Shown here: one piece after another, positions 1-14,600 of the stretch | How the letters are laid out: every line of letters begins with the position of its first letter | How positions within the stretch are numbered: the first letter of the stretch is position 1 | Origin: Hydractinia symbiolongicarpus | Taxonomy: Eukaryota > Cnidaria > Hydrozoa > Anthoathecata > Hydractiniidae | Direction: 5' to 3' | Assembly: GCF_029227915.1 (NCBI RefSeq) | Contig: NC_079885.1 | Span: 12,783,001 to 12,847,000, forward strand | DNA: 64,000 nt | The notes under the pieces: generated by a model | What the model saw: only the letters and a program-made list of their open reading frames with translations | The model's database searches: none | Told to the model about the DNA's origin: nothing | Position numbers and translations under genes: made by a program

Positions 1-290
1 AGCTCCTCATCTTTAACATTCTCCGGTGTTCAACGAAATTCAAAGTTGTTTCTCCTTTCATATTACTGCAGGTTAAACATATCTTTTTCGACTTCCTCAA
101 TGCGTTTTGATTTATCTCTTAGATCGGATTTAAGTTCAATAATTTCTGATTTCAGGATTAAATTTTTATTTTGCAGTTTAAATAATATTTCGTCTTTCTA
201 ATTGGCCAACAACTCTGCCAAGTGCTGTTTAAATTCAGAGAGTTTGTCCAACAGAAATTTCTTTGTGATAGCTAACTTCATGTTTTCAGT
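1..290 (-). pseudogene. LINE ORF1-like coiled-coil remnant
   Basis: Read on the minus strand, this stretch gives a heptad-rich, Lys/Glu-rich helix followed by a segment like QYERRNNFEF, the coiled-coil-to-RRM junction typical of ORF1-type proteins of LINE-like elements. In-frame stops and a frame change show it is dead, and it runs off the left edge of the window. The assignment rests on the pattern of a coiled coil followed by 'RRNN(F/L)E', so the family is inferred and a host coiled-coil pseudogene is not excluded. Confidence 0.4.
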
Positions 291-797
291 TTCAAGAATA
301 GCATCGCCCTCTTTTTTCGTATAGTATAGTCTGTACTTCTAGTGTTTCACGTCTTGCTTCTTCAGCTTCTTTCTTCTTCAACTACACTTTTCTAGACACT
401 CTGTATATTAACTTATTTATTTATTTTTAACCTTTTAACATTATAACATTTTATTGAAAATTTTTATACATTTATTGTAACTTTAATATATATATTTTTG
501 GTCCAACATTTATAGCAGAATATTATATTCAGAAGTTTGTAACCAAGTAAAATATTGAATAATAATAATCGCGCTAAAAGCACGTCCTTACTCTTCGGTA
601 GTCAGACAAGAAAAAAATAAATACTGAATTCATTAATCCAAAAATGATTTAAACCTATCTAAGTCAAATGATTTTAGGATGGGAGATTCCCTATAAAAAG
701 CTTGCAGTAAATACTGACTACTGATGTTTTGTATGTTAGATGCGCCATCTTTGATGTTTTGTATGTTAGATGCGCCATCTTGCCACTTCGTTACAGT
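291..797. other. AT-rich upstream region with a 24-bp direct duplication
   Basis: No convincing exon is visible. At 728-779 the block GTATGTTAGATGCGCCATCT occurs twice with a spacing of about 28 bases, directly upstream of the first start codon of the CS-domain gene. It could be a local duplication in the promoter or 5' leader. Confidence 0.4.
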
Positions 798-3700
798 ATG
801 ACTGTGAGAAAACTTTTTAATGACGTCATCACTAAGATAAAGAGTGAAGAAAACGCAAAAGCTCCTGCCGACAGACTCCAACAATTAAAACAAATGGAAG
901 AGAGAGAGATGATGCACAAACTTGAAAACGAATGTGTGGACGATGATACCATAACTACGACGTAAGTAGTTGTAGCATCCCTCGGAATTTGCCTCGACGA
1001 CGTAAATCTTGTTCGTCTCATTTGATCAGCAACACTCGGGGGTTTAAAAAACGCATAAAATAAAACAGCAAATCAGCAAATAATATTTTCTTTCGTTCAA
1101 CATTTTAACACATAGTTCCGACGCTTGGTCCTCGTGTTTGGAGTTTACGAGTTTAAACACCCCTCATCTGTATCCACCATGAAAAAATATGAATAGTTCG
1201 GTCAAGCAACAAAATAAAACCACACATGAAGATACTGTGGAATTAGTTATGACATGCAGATGGCGGCACGACATCTTTTTTTCCTCTTTGTAAGGCCTTT
1301 GTTTGCCTTGCATTAAAACGTTACAAAATGACTTGTAAAAAAACGTATTTGTCGAGTGCTGCCGAGATTTTTAATAAATTGGGAGGGCTTTAGAAGCTAG
1401 GTTGCGCTTTTCTTTATGCGTCTCTTCTATAAACAACACAACACAAATATATAGGTTAGAAGTTGGTTAGGTTTTTATGTCAGCCTTTTTTTCACCAGTC
1501 TAATTTTTTACGCCACCAGTCTAGTTTGAAAAAAGGATCAAAATAAGGGGGTTATCTTGCTCAACTTTACTCCGAAAAATCATGAAAATATTTCTTTTGG
1601 GTTTTTAAAGGGGTGCGTTACAACATTAGAAATATTAAATCATCTTTCAATTATTGCGGGAACCCAGTACATACGCTCACTAATAATCTTTTAGTACAAA
1701 ATTGACCGAAGAAGGTAGATCATTATTGCAGATGAGCCGAAATCGTAGATTGCAATAAATTGTGTTTGTTTATAAAGGTGGATAGTTTCATATTCTAGGC
1801 TGGCACCTAACACTGCTTGGTCACAGCGAAGAAACACCGTGACAATATCGATTCAACTTCGTGGTGTGAGGTCGGAAAAAACCGACATATTAGAAAACTC
1901 AGTGAAATTTAGGTGAAGCTCTTTCTTAATTTTTCAGTTTATTTTTATATTTTCTAAACTGTCATTAGCCTTGCGAAAAAGCCGAAAGTCTTGTTGTTAT
2001 TTTTGGGCCATTTATCTTTTAGTGCAGCCTTTGGGGTACTTAATGGCATCGTTAGTATCGTCGAGTACATGTTTATTTACAATAGGATGGTGAAGGAGGG
2101 TGTTAAACTTTATGAGTACGTGCGCAAAGGGAGGGTCGGAACAAAAGCGTACAGGGGTTTACAGGGGGAAGAGGACAGATGAGCGGCAAGTAGTGGTGCG
2201 TACGTAATACTCCCAACTTAAAAAGCAAGTGCCAGGACAGGTGTTGGCCAATTAATGATAATAAAACCTGGCTGCTTATAAAATATCTATTGGCTATTAT
2301 TTAGAAGAACTCCAAACGTTCTCATTTTCCTGCCTACTGTAGCATACATGATGTTTTTGTCAGTTAAGTAGGTATACTTTTAAGAGAGATTATTCGCTTT
2401 TGTTACAGGACTGTTCTCAATCGGGTAAAATATACGTTGGATATTGAACTATATGATAAAGTTTGTGTAAAAGTAGGTATTAGTTGTGTACTCCTCAGTC
2501 GCAATGTGAACATGTTGTCAGACTTACGAACATACATACATCACAGAGTGATAATGACAGTCAACTATATTGACTGAAATTTATGTTTTATATTATGCTT
2601 ACTTTGATAAATGCAACTTCAGAACTGGTGTGTATGGTTGACGTGTTGTTCCTAATGCAACGATTCATTGGTCTATACGAGAAATATTACACCTTTTTTC
2701 AAAAGAATATACTCTGTAAAAATATTGAAGATGAAATTAGACAAAAAGTTAAGCATATCCCATGAATTTGCTCATCTTTTGCTTCTCCTATAAATGATGT
2801 AAAATGTTTTTTTTTACTCAGGTTTTATTTAAAGTGTTTTTAATCTTAACTGTGCTAGGAATATGCTGAGAATATCCCCAAAATGTGAGGAAATTTATGT
2901 TATAACAACAAAAAAGCTATTCTTATAAAAAAGAGCTTGTTAAATTTGTGCTGATGGTGAAGTTAGTATTGATTTTCTCTGCATTTCATGTATGACACTA
3001 TAAATTTAGGAAAGCCGTGTTTTGTTGAAAGGAGGGGAAGTGTTGCTTATCTTACGTAAAGAAAAGCTTGGTGACATATGGCCTCGTTTGATGAAAACCA
3101 CAGAAAAGGTTTGGTTGATTTTGCTTGAGAAGAAAATGTCATATTTCTCTCCACGAGTGTCAAGTATTGATTCTTTTTTTAAACTGTATTATTAGTCACC
3201 TTACATTCGAATTGATTTTGATCGTTGGGTCGATGAATATCCTGAGCATGATTTAAATACCACAGAAGAGGAAGGTTGATACATCTCCACTTTTATGTTT
3301 TTGTTTTCTTGTAAATTTATTATTTACATTAAAATATTTAGTTGGATGCTTTCAAAAAAGTTTGGCGCAAGAAAAGAAACTTTCGTGGAAAAATAATTTC
3401 GCGGAAAATTACCCTTATTTTGTTTGAAAGTTTCTTCCGCAGAATACGCCTTGCTCATCCGCGAAAGTTTATTTTCGCGAAAAAATTTTAGCCGTCCAAT
3501 AATTTAGTATCAAATTTTGATTTATAAATCGTAAACGCGAAAATTTACTTCTGTGAGGTAACAGAAATCTCAAATCCGCGAAAGTTTACTCCTGCGAAAT
3601 CGAGTGCTAAATTTTCCATTAACGCTTTTTCGTGATGTTTTTTTTAGGAACATTTTTACCTGGTTTACCGAAGCCTCCGCCGTGTCGATCATATAAATTA

Positions 3701-3835
3701 AGTGAAGCTCGTTTGGCAACGCTTGATAGTAGCAGCAACGGTGGAGAGAGTTCTGATGAAAATGAGGACGAGGAGGATGAAGATGTTTTGGCAGGATATA
3801 CAGAAGGAACAAGAGATGACTATTTCAAATTGTGA
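798..3835 (+). CDS. CS-domain (p23-like) protein with acidic tail
   Basis: Five exons with matching phases: 798-961, 2409-2472, 3010-3108, 3196-3274, 3648-3835 (197 aa). All introns start GT and end AG. Residues 1-50 form a charged helix. Residues about 56-135 resemble the second half of a CS/p23 fold, including the signature IWPRLMKTTEK followed by IDFDRWVDE, close to the WxRL...DFxxWxDE pattern of PTGES3 and of the CS part of HACD3. The C-terminal third is Pro-rich then strongly acidic (ENEDEEDEDV), as in p23. Such domains bind Hsp90 or act in adaptor complexes. The first beta strands of the CS domain are not obvious, so an exon between 961 and 2409 may be missing. The exact ortholog is not recognised. 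Confidence 0.6.
3355..3605. repeat. CGCGAAA-rich repeat patch
   Basis: Within the last intron of the CS-domain gene, blocks such as CCGCGAAAGTTTA and TTTTCGCGAAAA recur in both orientations. Similar CGCGAAAAT blocks occur at about 14940-15010. This looks like decayed MITE-type sequence, but no clean terminal repeats or target duplication were seen. Confidence 0.35.
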
Positions 3836-5611
3836 ATGATTGCTCCTGAAGTGGTTGACTTGACGTCTTCCTGTTAACAAGCAGAGAAGTGTATATTAAG
3901 ATGTGTTGGGAATTCGAAAGGACTAAAATATGTCAAAGAATTTAGTAAACTTTACGAAACAAACAGCTTTGTTTTGTTGATATAGTTTTGAAGACGTGTT
4001 TTTACTACAATGCGCTGGTTTATACGAAATAAAAACTTATATTTCTCACAAAAATTGTTATCTCCGTTATACAGAAGGAGCCCTGATTCTTCATGATATT
4101 TTACCGAACAGTTTAAAGAGGCGGGGAATTTTTTTTGAACCGTTATCATGTATACACTTTTCAAACATAATTCAAAAAAGCACGTATTTATTTATTTTGT
4201 AAGTTAAAAACAAAAATAAAAAAATATATAAGAAAACTTCTTTGTTTGAAAGTGGTCGTTTTATAAGAAAACGTGCCTAAAGTCATGTATTGTACCCACC
4301 TTGTCTGCTCACTTGCGCATTCCCAATGTGTTTCCTTTTACACGTCAAATGCTGCAGCATTTTGGATCAAAAGAACAGGAAGAAGAAAAAAACTGAGATA
4401 AAAGAAAAAGAAGAAAAAAGCACAGAAGGCTAGAACGTAGGTAGATAATTTTTCTTGCCTTTTTACAAAATGTGTCAAAATGTTTTCGTCCAGCCTCCTA
4501 ACATCTGCAACTCTGCAATTTGTAAACTTCTTTTCAATTTTTTGATTCTCTTTGATTTGAGCTTCAAGTATAAACTCAGCTTTAACGACATTTTTTTGCA
4601 GTTATGTTTCTTATTACACACATTTGTTTTGCTTTAAAGATGAGATTTCTCGTTCACATTGACAAGAAATTTGAATTTGTTCTCTGTGTTCTCACTGCAT
4701 CTACTTTAAAGAATTGACATTGTTCTCGATACTTTAGTAACTAATTAATACACCTTAACGGTAATTCAATTGTGCATGCGTTCCTACGGCTCTCCATTGT
4801 TTTACAGTATCGGAAAAAAGGAGGTAAAAATCGTGTTTTTATAAGAGTTTGTTACAGACGAAAGCGTGTTTTCTTCAGTTTTTTAACTTCCCTTGTATCA
4901 ATTTCTTTCAAATTTTGAGGAAACGTTAATAATAATAAGATACAACTTATGTGTACTTTTCATTAAAAACAAAACGCGGCAAGAAAAGTTATCACGAAAG
5001 AACATGTTTACTCCTTATAAAAGTGTGATGTTTACCTCCTCCGATCGCAAAATAAGCTGCGATGGAGTGTTACTTTTCCCCAAAACTGTTAAACAGACGA
5101 ACCTACATTGAAATTTTCGCTTGAAAACCTGATAATAGACACATGTGCTCTTAAAAATAAAGCTGTAGTAAAGAAGAACGTATTACATTTCCAAATTTGA
5201 TACTAACGTCTTAATCTTGTTATAAATTTAGCTGCCCTTGCTTTAAAGTATCGCTAGTTTACTCGATATTGCCTCATATTGTTGTTTGGTTGAACTTTTT
5301 TGAGGTTTGCGGGAAGTGTCTTTTGAAAATAACCCAAAAGTCGACTTTCCCTATTTTCGACAAGTAACTTCATTCTAAGGCGGCAAGTGGCGTATTTTGC
5401 ATTCTTGACCCCAGAGCTTTTTGAGATACTTTCGAGGTTTTAATCCCAAAGAGCTCTGGGGACGAGAATGCGTATTTTCTTGTCTGTCCGCAAGAAAAAA
5501 GTCGTGCTAGTGAAATATGAAATGCGATATATTTTTGTCGATCTATTTGCGGCGGGCAAATTTCCGCGTGTACTTTCCCCGCGCAATAACGACTATGTTT
5601 ATGGTTGTAGA
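3836..5611. other. Intergenic region
   Basis: Sequence between the stop codon of the CS-domain gene and the chosen start of the P4HTM-like gene. Several AATAAA motifs (for example near 4214) could serve polyadenylation of the upstream gene. No exon, RNA gene or repeat with clear borders was recognised. The short open frames here are not supported by any domain. Confidence 0.4.
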
Positions 5612-8600
5612 ATGAAGTTCTTTCTCATTCTTCTGGTGGCATTATCAATTAGCTGCGCAATAAAAGATGATTATTGCGAACGTGACGAACATGGTTCATG
5701 TAAAGTGAACACGAATACATGTGAAGAAGAAGATGAGCCTTGTTTTCTCGATGAACCAGTTCAAGAAAAAGAAAGTGTTAAATCGGGATATCCTCATTTT
5801 GAGACATTATCTAGACTCGATGGAATGAAGGTAAGTGATTATAGGCTAGTTATATCAGAAGATAGACGTGCGTAAAACTTGAAGTTTGATTTGTTTAGTT
5901 GAAGGGACCAAGGGAGGAAAAAAAACACTCTTAGTACACACTTTAACAGAAATTCGTCTCAAATCATGAAGCTATACGTAATGAACTATAGACTGGGGTT
6001 GGCGGGAGATGTTTTTGTATTATACGTTGTTCGACTTCGTGTAAATACGAAGTGTTGTTTATTTTCTGACGTAGGTAAATCTTATGTTTTTCATCAGGTT
6101 GGAAGCGAACAACATTTCAACATAGATGGTTTCAACTTTAAATTGTTAACGCGCTCGCTAAAGCCTTTATTGTTCGGTAAGCTCTCTCTCTCTATCTATC
6201 TTAAATGTTTAGAAATTATTTACGCGTTCCTTTAAAACCCATCCGTTGTGTCGCTTTTCCTATATTGTCGAGAGTGAGACATGTAGAAATTTTCAAAAAT
6301 TTTCAAAAAATTAAAAAAATATATACGAACTAGTGTATGTAGAAGATGGAGAAAACATTGACTTTATCGAACTGTAAGAATTAATACTGTTGAAGTTTAT
6401 TTCCCTACTTGCAAAACGATCCAGATGGCGTTTGGAGCCTGTGTTGTGTAGATTGTTGCCCTGAAATATAATTTTATATCTTGTAAATATTTCTGTTCAC
6501 ATTTATCATCTCTTCTAATAATTTTATATCTTGTAAATATTTCTGTTCACATTTATCATCTCTTCTAATTATGTGTTTACATTTATCATCTCTTCTAATT
6601 ATGCTGTTCACATTTATAATCTCTTCTAATTGTGCTGTTCACATTTATAATCTCTTCTAATTATGCTGTTCACATTTATCATCTCTTCTAATTATGCTGT
6701 TCACATTTATCATCTCTTCTAATTATGCTGTTCACATTTATCATCTCTTCTAATTATGTGTTCACATTTATCATCTCTTCTAATTATGTGTTCACATTTA
6801 TCATCTCTTCTAATTATGCTGTTCACATTTATCATCTCTTCTAATTATGTGTTCACATTTATAATCTCTTCTAATTATGCTGTTCACATTTATCATCTCT
6901 TCTAATTGTGCTGTTCACATTTATAATCTCTTCTAATTATGCTGTTCACATTTATCATCTCTTCTAATTATGTGTTCACATTTATCATCTCTTCTAATTA
7001 TGTGTTCACATTTATCATCTCTTCTAATTATGCTGTTCACATTTATCATCTCTTCTAATTATATGTTCACATTTATCATCTCTTCTAATTATGCTGTTCA
7101 CATTTATAATCTCTTCTAATTATGCTGTTCACATTTATCATCTCTTCTAATTATGCTGTTCACATTTATCATCTCTTCTAATTATGTGTTCACATTTATA
7201 ATCTCTTCTAATTATGCTGTTCACATTTATCATCTCTTCTAATTATGCTGTTCACATTTATCATCTCTTCTAATTATGCTGTTCACATTTATCATCTCTT
7301 CTAATTATGCTGTTCACATTTATCATCTCTTCTAATTATGCTGTTCACATTTATCATCTCTTCTAATTATGCGATTTTTGTTGTGTGATGATTTACTTTA
7401 ATTTCTTTTCGTTTTTCTGTTCTGGGATTTCTTTATCTTTACTTTACCATAATTTCCCCAAAATGCTCTCAACTTCGGGTCATTTTACTTATTTCCTGCA
7501 TATACCATCGGAAATGTTTAAAAACTGTTTTTTAAACCTTGGTTCTCACTATGAGCTAGCCTAGTGAACTAAGTTTTCTTCGAGGATATCAAATTCAGCT
7601 TCCCTAAAACGGAAGCTCAGACACAATCAAACGCCAGAGCAAATCCCTAAAATCCCAATCCACCTTATAGCAAACCCCGAATTACAATCCAATGAGCACA
7701 AAGTCGATGTGGTCGCATCCTACCTCCTACAAGAATTAATTATATTTGTTCTGGTCAGTGAGGCCATTCGCTCTAAAAACAAAAAAATTCCCGAAAGCAA
7801 AGAACAATAGAATTTCCCAATCAAAAAGCGCGGTTAGTATTCTGACCGCAGGGGAATCGTTTGAGACCAAGCCTGATCTTTTCCACGTTAACTATTCCGA
7901 ATGGTGGTAGGAAAAATAATGGTTTGTCTCCTGGCTAACTATGCGCTAACGATGAGCTAACCATAGTGCGCGTGATATGTTAAGCGATTTCATTTTTGAA
8001 GGTACAGGTGCATCATGCATTCGTTTCACGTTCACACTACGGTGCATCGTTAGCACTTTTGTAGCATAAACTAATATGAGAAGAAGCTGTGAAAAAGAAA
8101 GAAATTATTATTACGTAGCCCAGACGTATCTTGGCAAAAAGGAGTTAAAAAAATACGAAAAAGGAAAAGATTTTGGGTTTTAGGCAGCTTTCTCTTTGTA
8201 CCCCCTAACCGTTTTGTCACAAAGACAGGGAAACTCTTTTACCCTGAACGCCAATTCTTCTTCTTCTCCAAACGTCAGTTTGTTTAATTTTATCTCCCAT
8301 TTTAGATTTAAAATGACCTTTTACAACGAAGCATCCGACAATTTTTTTAAAAATAAAAGGCTTTGAGCACGATTTCTGTCGGCTACCTCTGAAGATTGCT
8401 AAAATTGAGCTTATCTCACTGTTAGCCGAAAAAAAAATATTAAAAAATTTGAATTTTAAAAATCGGCTAACGATGGGGTCAGCTGTGAGCTAAGCAGGTA
8501 CTTTTACACTCCAAGATGAAAAGGGTTTTAACGCATCATACTTACTATGCTTAGCTTACTGTTAGCCCATAGTGAGAAGCAAGTTTAAACGGTCAAATTA

Positions 8601-11600
8601 CACAACAAACGAATTTTTACCGCTAGAAAAATAGTTTATAATTTATGCAGAAGTAACAATAGAAAAATGTCCTTCATATGATGTGCCTGAAAACATGTCA
8701 CAGAGCCTCAGAACCAATCTCGTCCGCAGAGGTTCTTGCCTTTTTGACAATAAGGGGGCGCCTTGTTAGCCGTCAATTATGCGTTACCGGCTTTAGCATC
8801 AGTCAACAAACCCTCCGAACGAGATTGCTTTATGGCAAAGTCGTATGTTTGATGTTCTGTCTAAACGAGTCAGTAGTGTTAAACATGAAGATTAGAGAAG
8901 AGTATTCATCACACAGTCTATAGTCGATTGATATCTTTTCTTACATTCTGTGGGTTTTAATTTGAATCTCAATTCTATCACATCGAAATGTAGATGTTAT
9001 TTCTTTACAACATCGAAATGTAGATGATTGTTTTTTTGCTTACTGTATTAATAATTCTGCTTCTCACTTTCAATACTTTTTTTATGTGGAAATAAAACTG
9101 GGAAGTAAATCATCTTATAAATCATCTATTGCAATGTGCTGTTTATAATACTTGATATTTCCATAGAAATACCAAATGCATTATCAGAAGATGAGATGGC
9201 GCATGTTCTTGAGAAAGCTATGGACCCTCATTACAGTGGTGGATTGTTTGCAAGTCAGGCGAAAGGCGGTTTGACACCAGAAGATTCATTTAAACCATCC
9301 ACAGGTGATCATAGCTATTTTGGTCATATTCGTATTTTTTATTACTATATCTTCTCCTCACCGATGTGTTTTATTTAACGTACAATGGAAACAATTATAA
9401 TTTTCAATTCTGGACCTACATTAAAATACCTCAAGGGAAAGAAATTTTGCGGTAAGAAATATTTACGGAGTTTGTTTTTGAGACCTGAAATTGAGAGACT
9501 TTTTTGCGATTGAATGTTTCATTAAGAAAATGCGGAATTAATCCTTCCCATTAAATCGTTTAAACCGGAGGAGAAAAGCATAGGTGATTTAAACCGGAGG
9601 AGAAAAGCATAGGTGATTTTCCGCAGATAGTGTAGTGGTTCGTCTGCTGCTCCCAGTTCTGGGGACGACTGTGAATGGAATCCCGCTTTCTGCCAGGCAG
9701 TATGTTAGTGATGCGCTAAGTAGCTTCTCTTCAATAAGAGAAAAGCACTTTAATTTTGCACTTTGAACATTTTCCTAGGAAAATGACAAGAAAAAGTGTT
9801 TCCGCAGCAAATATCAATTACAATTGTCTGAAGGTTATCGTCTCACTGATTGTCTTCACGACTTTCAAATGTTTTTGCGATTCAATAGTTTTTCATTAGG
9901 AAAATGCGAAACTTATTTTGGTGATTTACCCTAAAAAGTGTAATTTTGCGGAACTTATTTTGGTGATTTACCCTAAAAAGTGTAATTTTGCGGAACTTAT
10001 TTTGGTGATTTACCCTAAAACGTGTAATTTTGCGGAACTTAATTTTTCGAGACGGGTCTAAATCACAAAAATAATTTCCGCTTTAATTTCTTCCTGCAAA
10101 AACTCCTCCGAAGGTAGATTCTGCTGTAAACGTTGAAAGTTTCAGTATAGGTACCACGTCACCACCTAGCAGAAAACAAACTATAGACCTTTACCATTTT
10201 TAAATTTATAACGACGAAAGATAGCAAAAAAAAACAAGAAACCATCTAACAACGGTGTATTCACAAGAAGAACTGAAGAAGTGGCGTGTTAAAAACTTAA
10301 GGAGTTATTTGTTACCTGATGGGGGGGGGGGCGGGTACATAAAGCTGATTTAATTAAGAAACTGCTTGCAGCAGAATTGCTTAATCTCCCTGCACTTTAT
10401 CGTTGGAAAAAAAGCAAAAAAAAGACGTTCAAAACCGACATGTGTCTAAAACGGACAGCTAATGATATTAATTAAGATCAATTAGCATCGGCTACTGATG
10501 GACAGGCTTCTGTTTTATGTTTTCGAATAAATGTTCACCTTAAAAATAACCATTCCTACAACTCTGTACCAGAAAATCTATTGAATGTAGAACCATGGAA
10601 GACATCTGCAAACAATCATCTTCGTCATCTGAATTTTTCACTGCACATGCAGAAAACAGGACAGAGAATCATATTAACATTATTGAAGATGTGAGTAAAA
10701 GTCAAGCAAGTAATAAGCACTGGTTCAGTTACCGCCATGATATGATTACAGCATCTCTTTCACGCACAGTGTTATTTCCTTGTCCAAAAATAAAAACTCA
10801 TCACAATCATTTTTTAATAGTTTGATTGCAAAAAAATTTAGGTTATAAACAAACCAATTTGTGAGTAACAAGTGTAAAAATGTGCGGCTTAATGACATTT
10901 TTATTGACATTTTTCTGGATATTTAAGAGCATGTTACATGCTTCCACAGCACAACAATCATTAATTCCGATAACAATAATTATTCTTTAATAAAAACCAC
11001 AGAAGAATAGTAAACATTAAAAGTTTCAAAGTTTGTTGAATTTCCGCGCCCGAAGGCGTAGGAAATTCTTTAAAACCGTCGTTTTTTTCTTTCGGAGCAT
11101 TTTTTGAGAAAAAATCGACCCTGGGATTTCACGTTCTTCTGAGAGGAGGATAGTATTGGTATTACCGACTAACTAACTAACCCTGTCCCAAATGGTCAAA
11201 TGCAACGTCACAGATTTAAACTTCGTACCCAAGCTCCCAAGTACTGGGAAGTCATCCAAATGACGTTTCAGGACGAAATTGGTATTTGTTTTCGACAAAA
11301 TTTGGCACAGTTAACAAAAAAAGTATGCTGAACATAATGGTGACATAATAATTTTGATTTTTGTCACCTAAATGTCATTTTAGGCCAAAATTTGTCCAAT
11401 AATCAAAACTACTTTATTTTAAACAAAATTTGGCACAGTTAACAAATGAAGTATGCTGAACATGATGGTGACATCAAAATTTTGATTTCTTGTTACCTAA
11501 ATGCCATTTTAGGCCAAAATTGGTCCAAAAATTAAAACTACTTCATTTTTGACAAAATTTGGCACAGTTAACAAATAAAGTATGCTGAAAATGATGATGA

Positions 11601-14600
11601 TACAAAAGTTTGATTTTTTTTGTCAACTAAATGCCGTTTAAGACCATAAACGTTTCAATCACAAGACTTTCAACCATTAGACTGTATTTTTTGTTAGCAA
11701 TTTCTTAGCAATTTCTTTTAAAATGTGAGTTTATTATGACACGTTTCGTTTTGTTTGCGTTTGTTGTATGATATGTCACTTGTGTGCTTTATCTTCAGAG
11801 CTTCATGCACCAAACCTCTCCGAATGTTTGGCACGTAGCAGGTTGTCATTAAATATTTTGGTAGCGAGCGGAAATTCTTAGAGCCCCCAGGGCTTCTTGT
11901 TTTGATTTGAGATACCCTGATTTTCTCATACTGCGTTGTGAAGTTATAAATTTAAAAATGGTAGCAAGTATCAGGAAAAAGGTCTATTTTAATATGGGTT
12001 GTTATCTATGTTGTCTACAAATTCTAGAAAAAGCTTTACTAAATATTTTGCGTTACATGGTCGCGTTCGCATACGTTTGCGATTTTTGCGATGTTAGGTA
12101 AAATTCGCTTTAAGTAACAGTGAGTTAAATTGACTAGTGGAATTTGCGAGAATATCCGCAAATTTTAATTTTAAATGAATAAAAAGCACAGATTACTAAT
12201 CTTTTATAAAGTAAAAGTTTCCTTTCGCTTAATTAAATACTCTAAATTTGTCTAACTAATTACCTGCGAGATTGAAAACATTTATTTTCACAAATTTCGT
12301 GTCGGAGAAATAAAACACGTTCAAGGTATAAACACTTCACCTAACTATATTTTATTTCTTCATAAATTGTTCTTGCATGCTTTGCGCAAATTCTAATCAT
12401 TTTTGTTGGTAGCAAGGTGATTGATAATCGTAATCTCTTTTCCAAATTATTTAGCTAAAGGAAAAGCGTTAGGTCCAGCTGGGCAGTTCAGTAATTGGGA
12501 TTTAAACGAAGACAAAATTATTGATTTGGATGAGGTGAGTGCTTTCATGAGTAACAACTTTGAACCCAGTGCTTTTAGCGTACCAATGCACGCGTAATAT
12601 AATGTTATAGCAACACAAGGTCCAAATCCAACATAAAACAAAGCAACTTGTTAGCAACAGCCAGCCTGAAGTAATTTAATTAAAAAAAAGAATGGACAGA
12701 CAACAGGAATTAGGAAAAGTAGAAGCTTCCTTGTTTTAAAAGTTATATGACGTCACGTGATTGAAGCGGAATCGGGATTTTAATGAACGCACTAGCTTAA
12801 CTGAGCAAGCAAACACGGGATAAATTTAGGACTTAATCAATAAGCAACAAGTATGAAAGAGTTGAGTGAAATAAAGAAATTTTGTGTTGCTTATAAAAAC
12901 AGGAGATTATCCATTAAAATATCTATTCTAGACGTATATTCCCACATTCTAGATAAACTTCAGTCCGTTATTTTTCAAACGCGACGTTGTAAATAAGACA
13001 GTATGATAGGAAAATAACAAAATCGTTATTCGATCTTTAACGTTATTTATAACTTTATTTTTTTAAAAAGATGCTGGAAATATCTGTGAGGACACCATGA
13101 TAGCTTAATTATACAAGCGAGATTGTTAGACAGCTTAAATTTAAATCTTTAATATTTAAAAGATGCATTATGCATTTTTCTAATATTTTAAAACTTTTAT
13201 ATTTTCGTTTAGGTTGGAAAATTTTGTCGAAATTACAATTTCTTATACTTTACGGAAACAGAGGTGAAGCAGATGTAAGCATTTTTCATAGCTACTTGTT
13301 TACCATTTTGATGGCTTGTAAACGCGTTTTGGTGGTTTTAAACGCGCTTTGGTGGTTGTAAACGCGTTTTAGGTGTTTTAAACGCGTTTTGGCGGTTGTA
13401 AAGGCGTTTTGGTGGTTTGTAAAGGCGTTTTGGGGGTTTGTAAACGGATTTTGATGTTTTGTAAACACGTTTTGGTGGTTTAAACGCATTTTGATGGTTT
13501 GTAAACACGTTTTGGGGTTTTTTAAACGCGTTTTAGCGGTTGTAAAAGCGTTTTGGTGGTTTGTAAAGGCGTTTTGGGGGTTTGTAAACACGTTTAAGTG
13601 GTTTGTAAACGCATTTTGATTTTTTTTAAACACGTTTTGGGGGTTTGTAAACACGTTTTAGTGGTTTGTAAACACGTTTTGGTGGTTTGTATGGGCGAAT
13701 CTCCACCAAATAAATTAGTTTTGTTACGATCGATCGGTAACTGGTCGGATGTCTCTATTTTGAGATAAGTTTACGCGAAAAAGTAAAGACGATTTTTAAA
13801 TTCTTATTTGCAGCATATACACAGCCACTATGTTTACTCTTTAGCGCTAATAAGAGAGTTATGCATGAGACGTAACAAACAAATATATATTCCTCCTAGG
13901 TTATAACTAAATTTAAATTCTCATTACAGCTCAAAATATCTCTACTTTATCGTCACATATTTTTCTAGGTTAAAAGATTTGGATATTCACGAGTTTGACG
14001 ACGGTTAGTAATGATTTGTGTATGAGTTTATGGATAATTACATCTTGTGTCACACACCCCATAATAAATATTTGTTGTTTCTGATCTAAATCAGCCCCAA
14101 GTGTTCTAACTTTAGTTCTTTACGTATTTTTTCTCTCCTATGAAGGTTTTGTGGATGAAAACAAGTTCGAAATGTTGAATACACTTGGTATAGAAGACCA
14201 CTTGAATCGAATGATGAGAGAGCATCCAAAATTCAAGCAACGGTTCAGTGATCAGGTGTGGCTGCCCATGGCGGAAGAATACGATCCTGTATTGTCATCT
14301 ATTAGAGAGAGGTATTTTTCAGATCCAAAACTTTCGGACTAGTGTTTTGACACCTGGATAAATTCTTGTAAATTTTGCCACGGGAATAATTTTGTTCATC
14401 TTTAAAGTATTGAACAAAATATCCAGCGAATATGGGCGGTTTATTGTATTTTTTTAGGTTTGGGAAACTTTTTCACATTCCTTACAAAATCCTTCTTGGT
14501 TCTGAGCATTTGCAGGTATGTGTAGAAATTGTATTACTTACTTACTTGTGCGTGTAAATTAACAGAAGAAGCAACTAAGTTACCTGCTTAACCAGCCACG

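Noticed and set aside
1991-2182. 63-codon frame with a hydrophobic start (HLSFSAAFGVLNGIVSIVEY)
   Set aside because: Lies within an intron of the CS-domain gene, starts at a non-ATG codon, and no splice sites keep the frame with neighbouring exons. No family recognised.
6480-7372. Regularly spaced repeats that could suggest a CRISPR array
   Set aside because: Units are adjacent with no unique spacers and lie in an intron of an animal gene, so it is a minisatellite.
13292-13654. 120-codon minus-strand open frame of Asn/Thr/Phe repeats
   Set aside because: It is the reverse reading of the G/T-rich minisatellite. No splice or start context, no domain.
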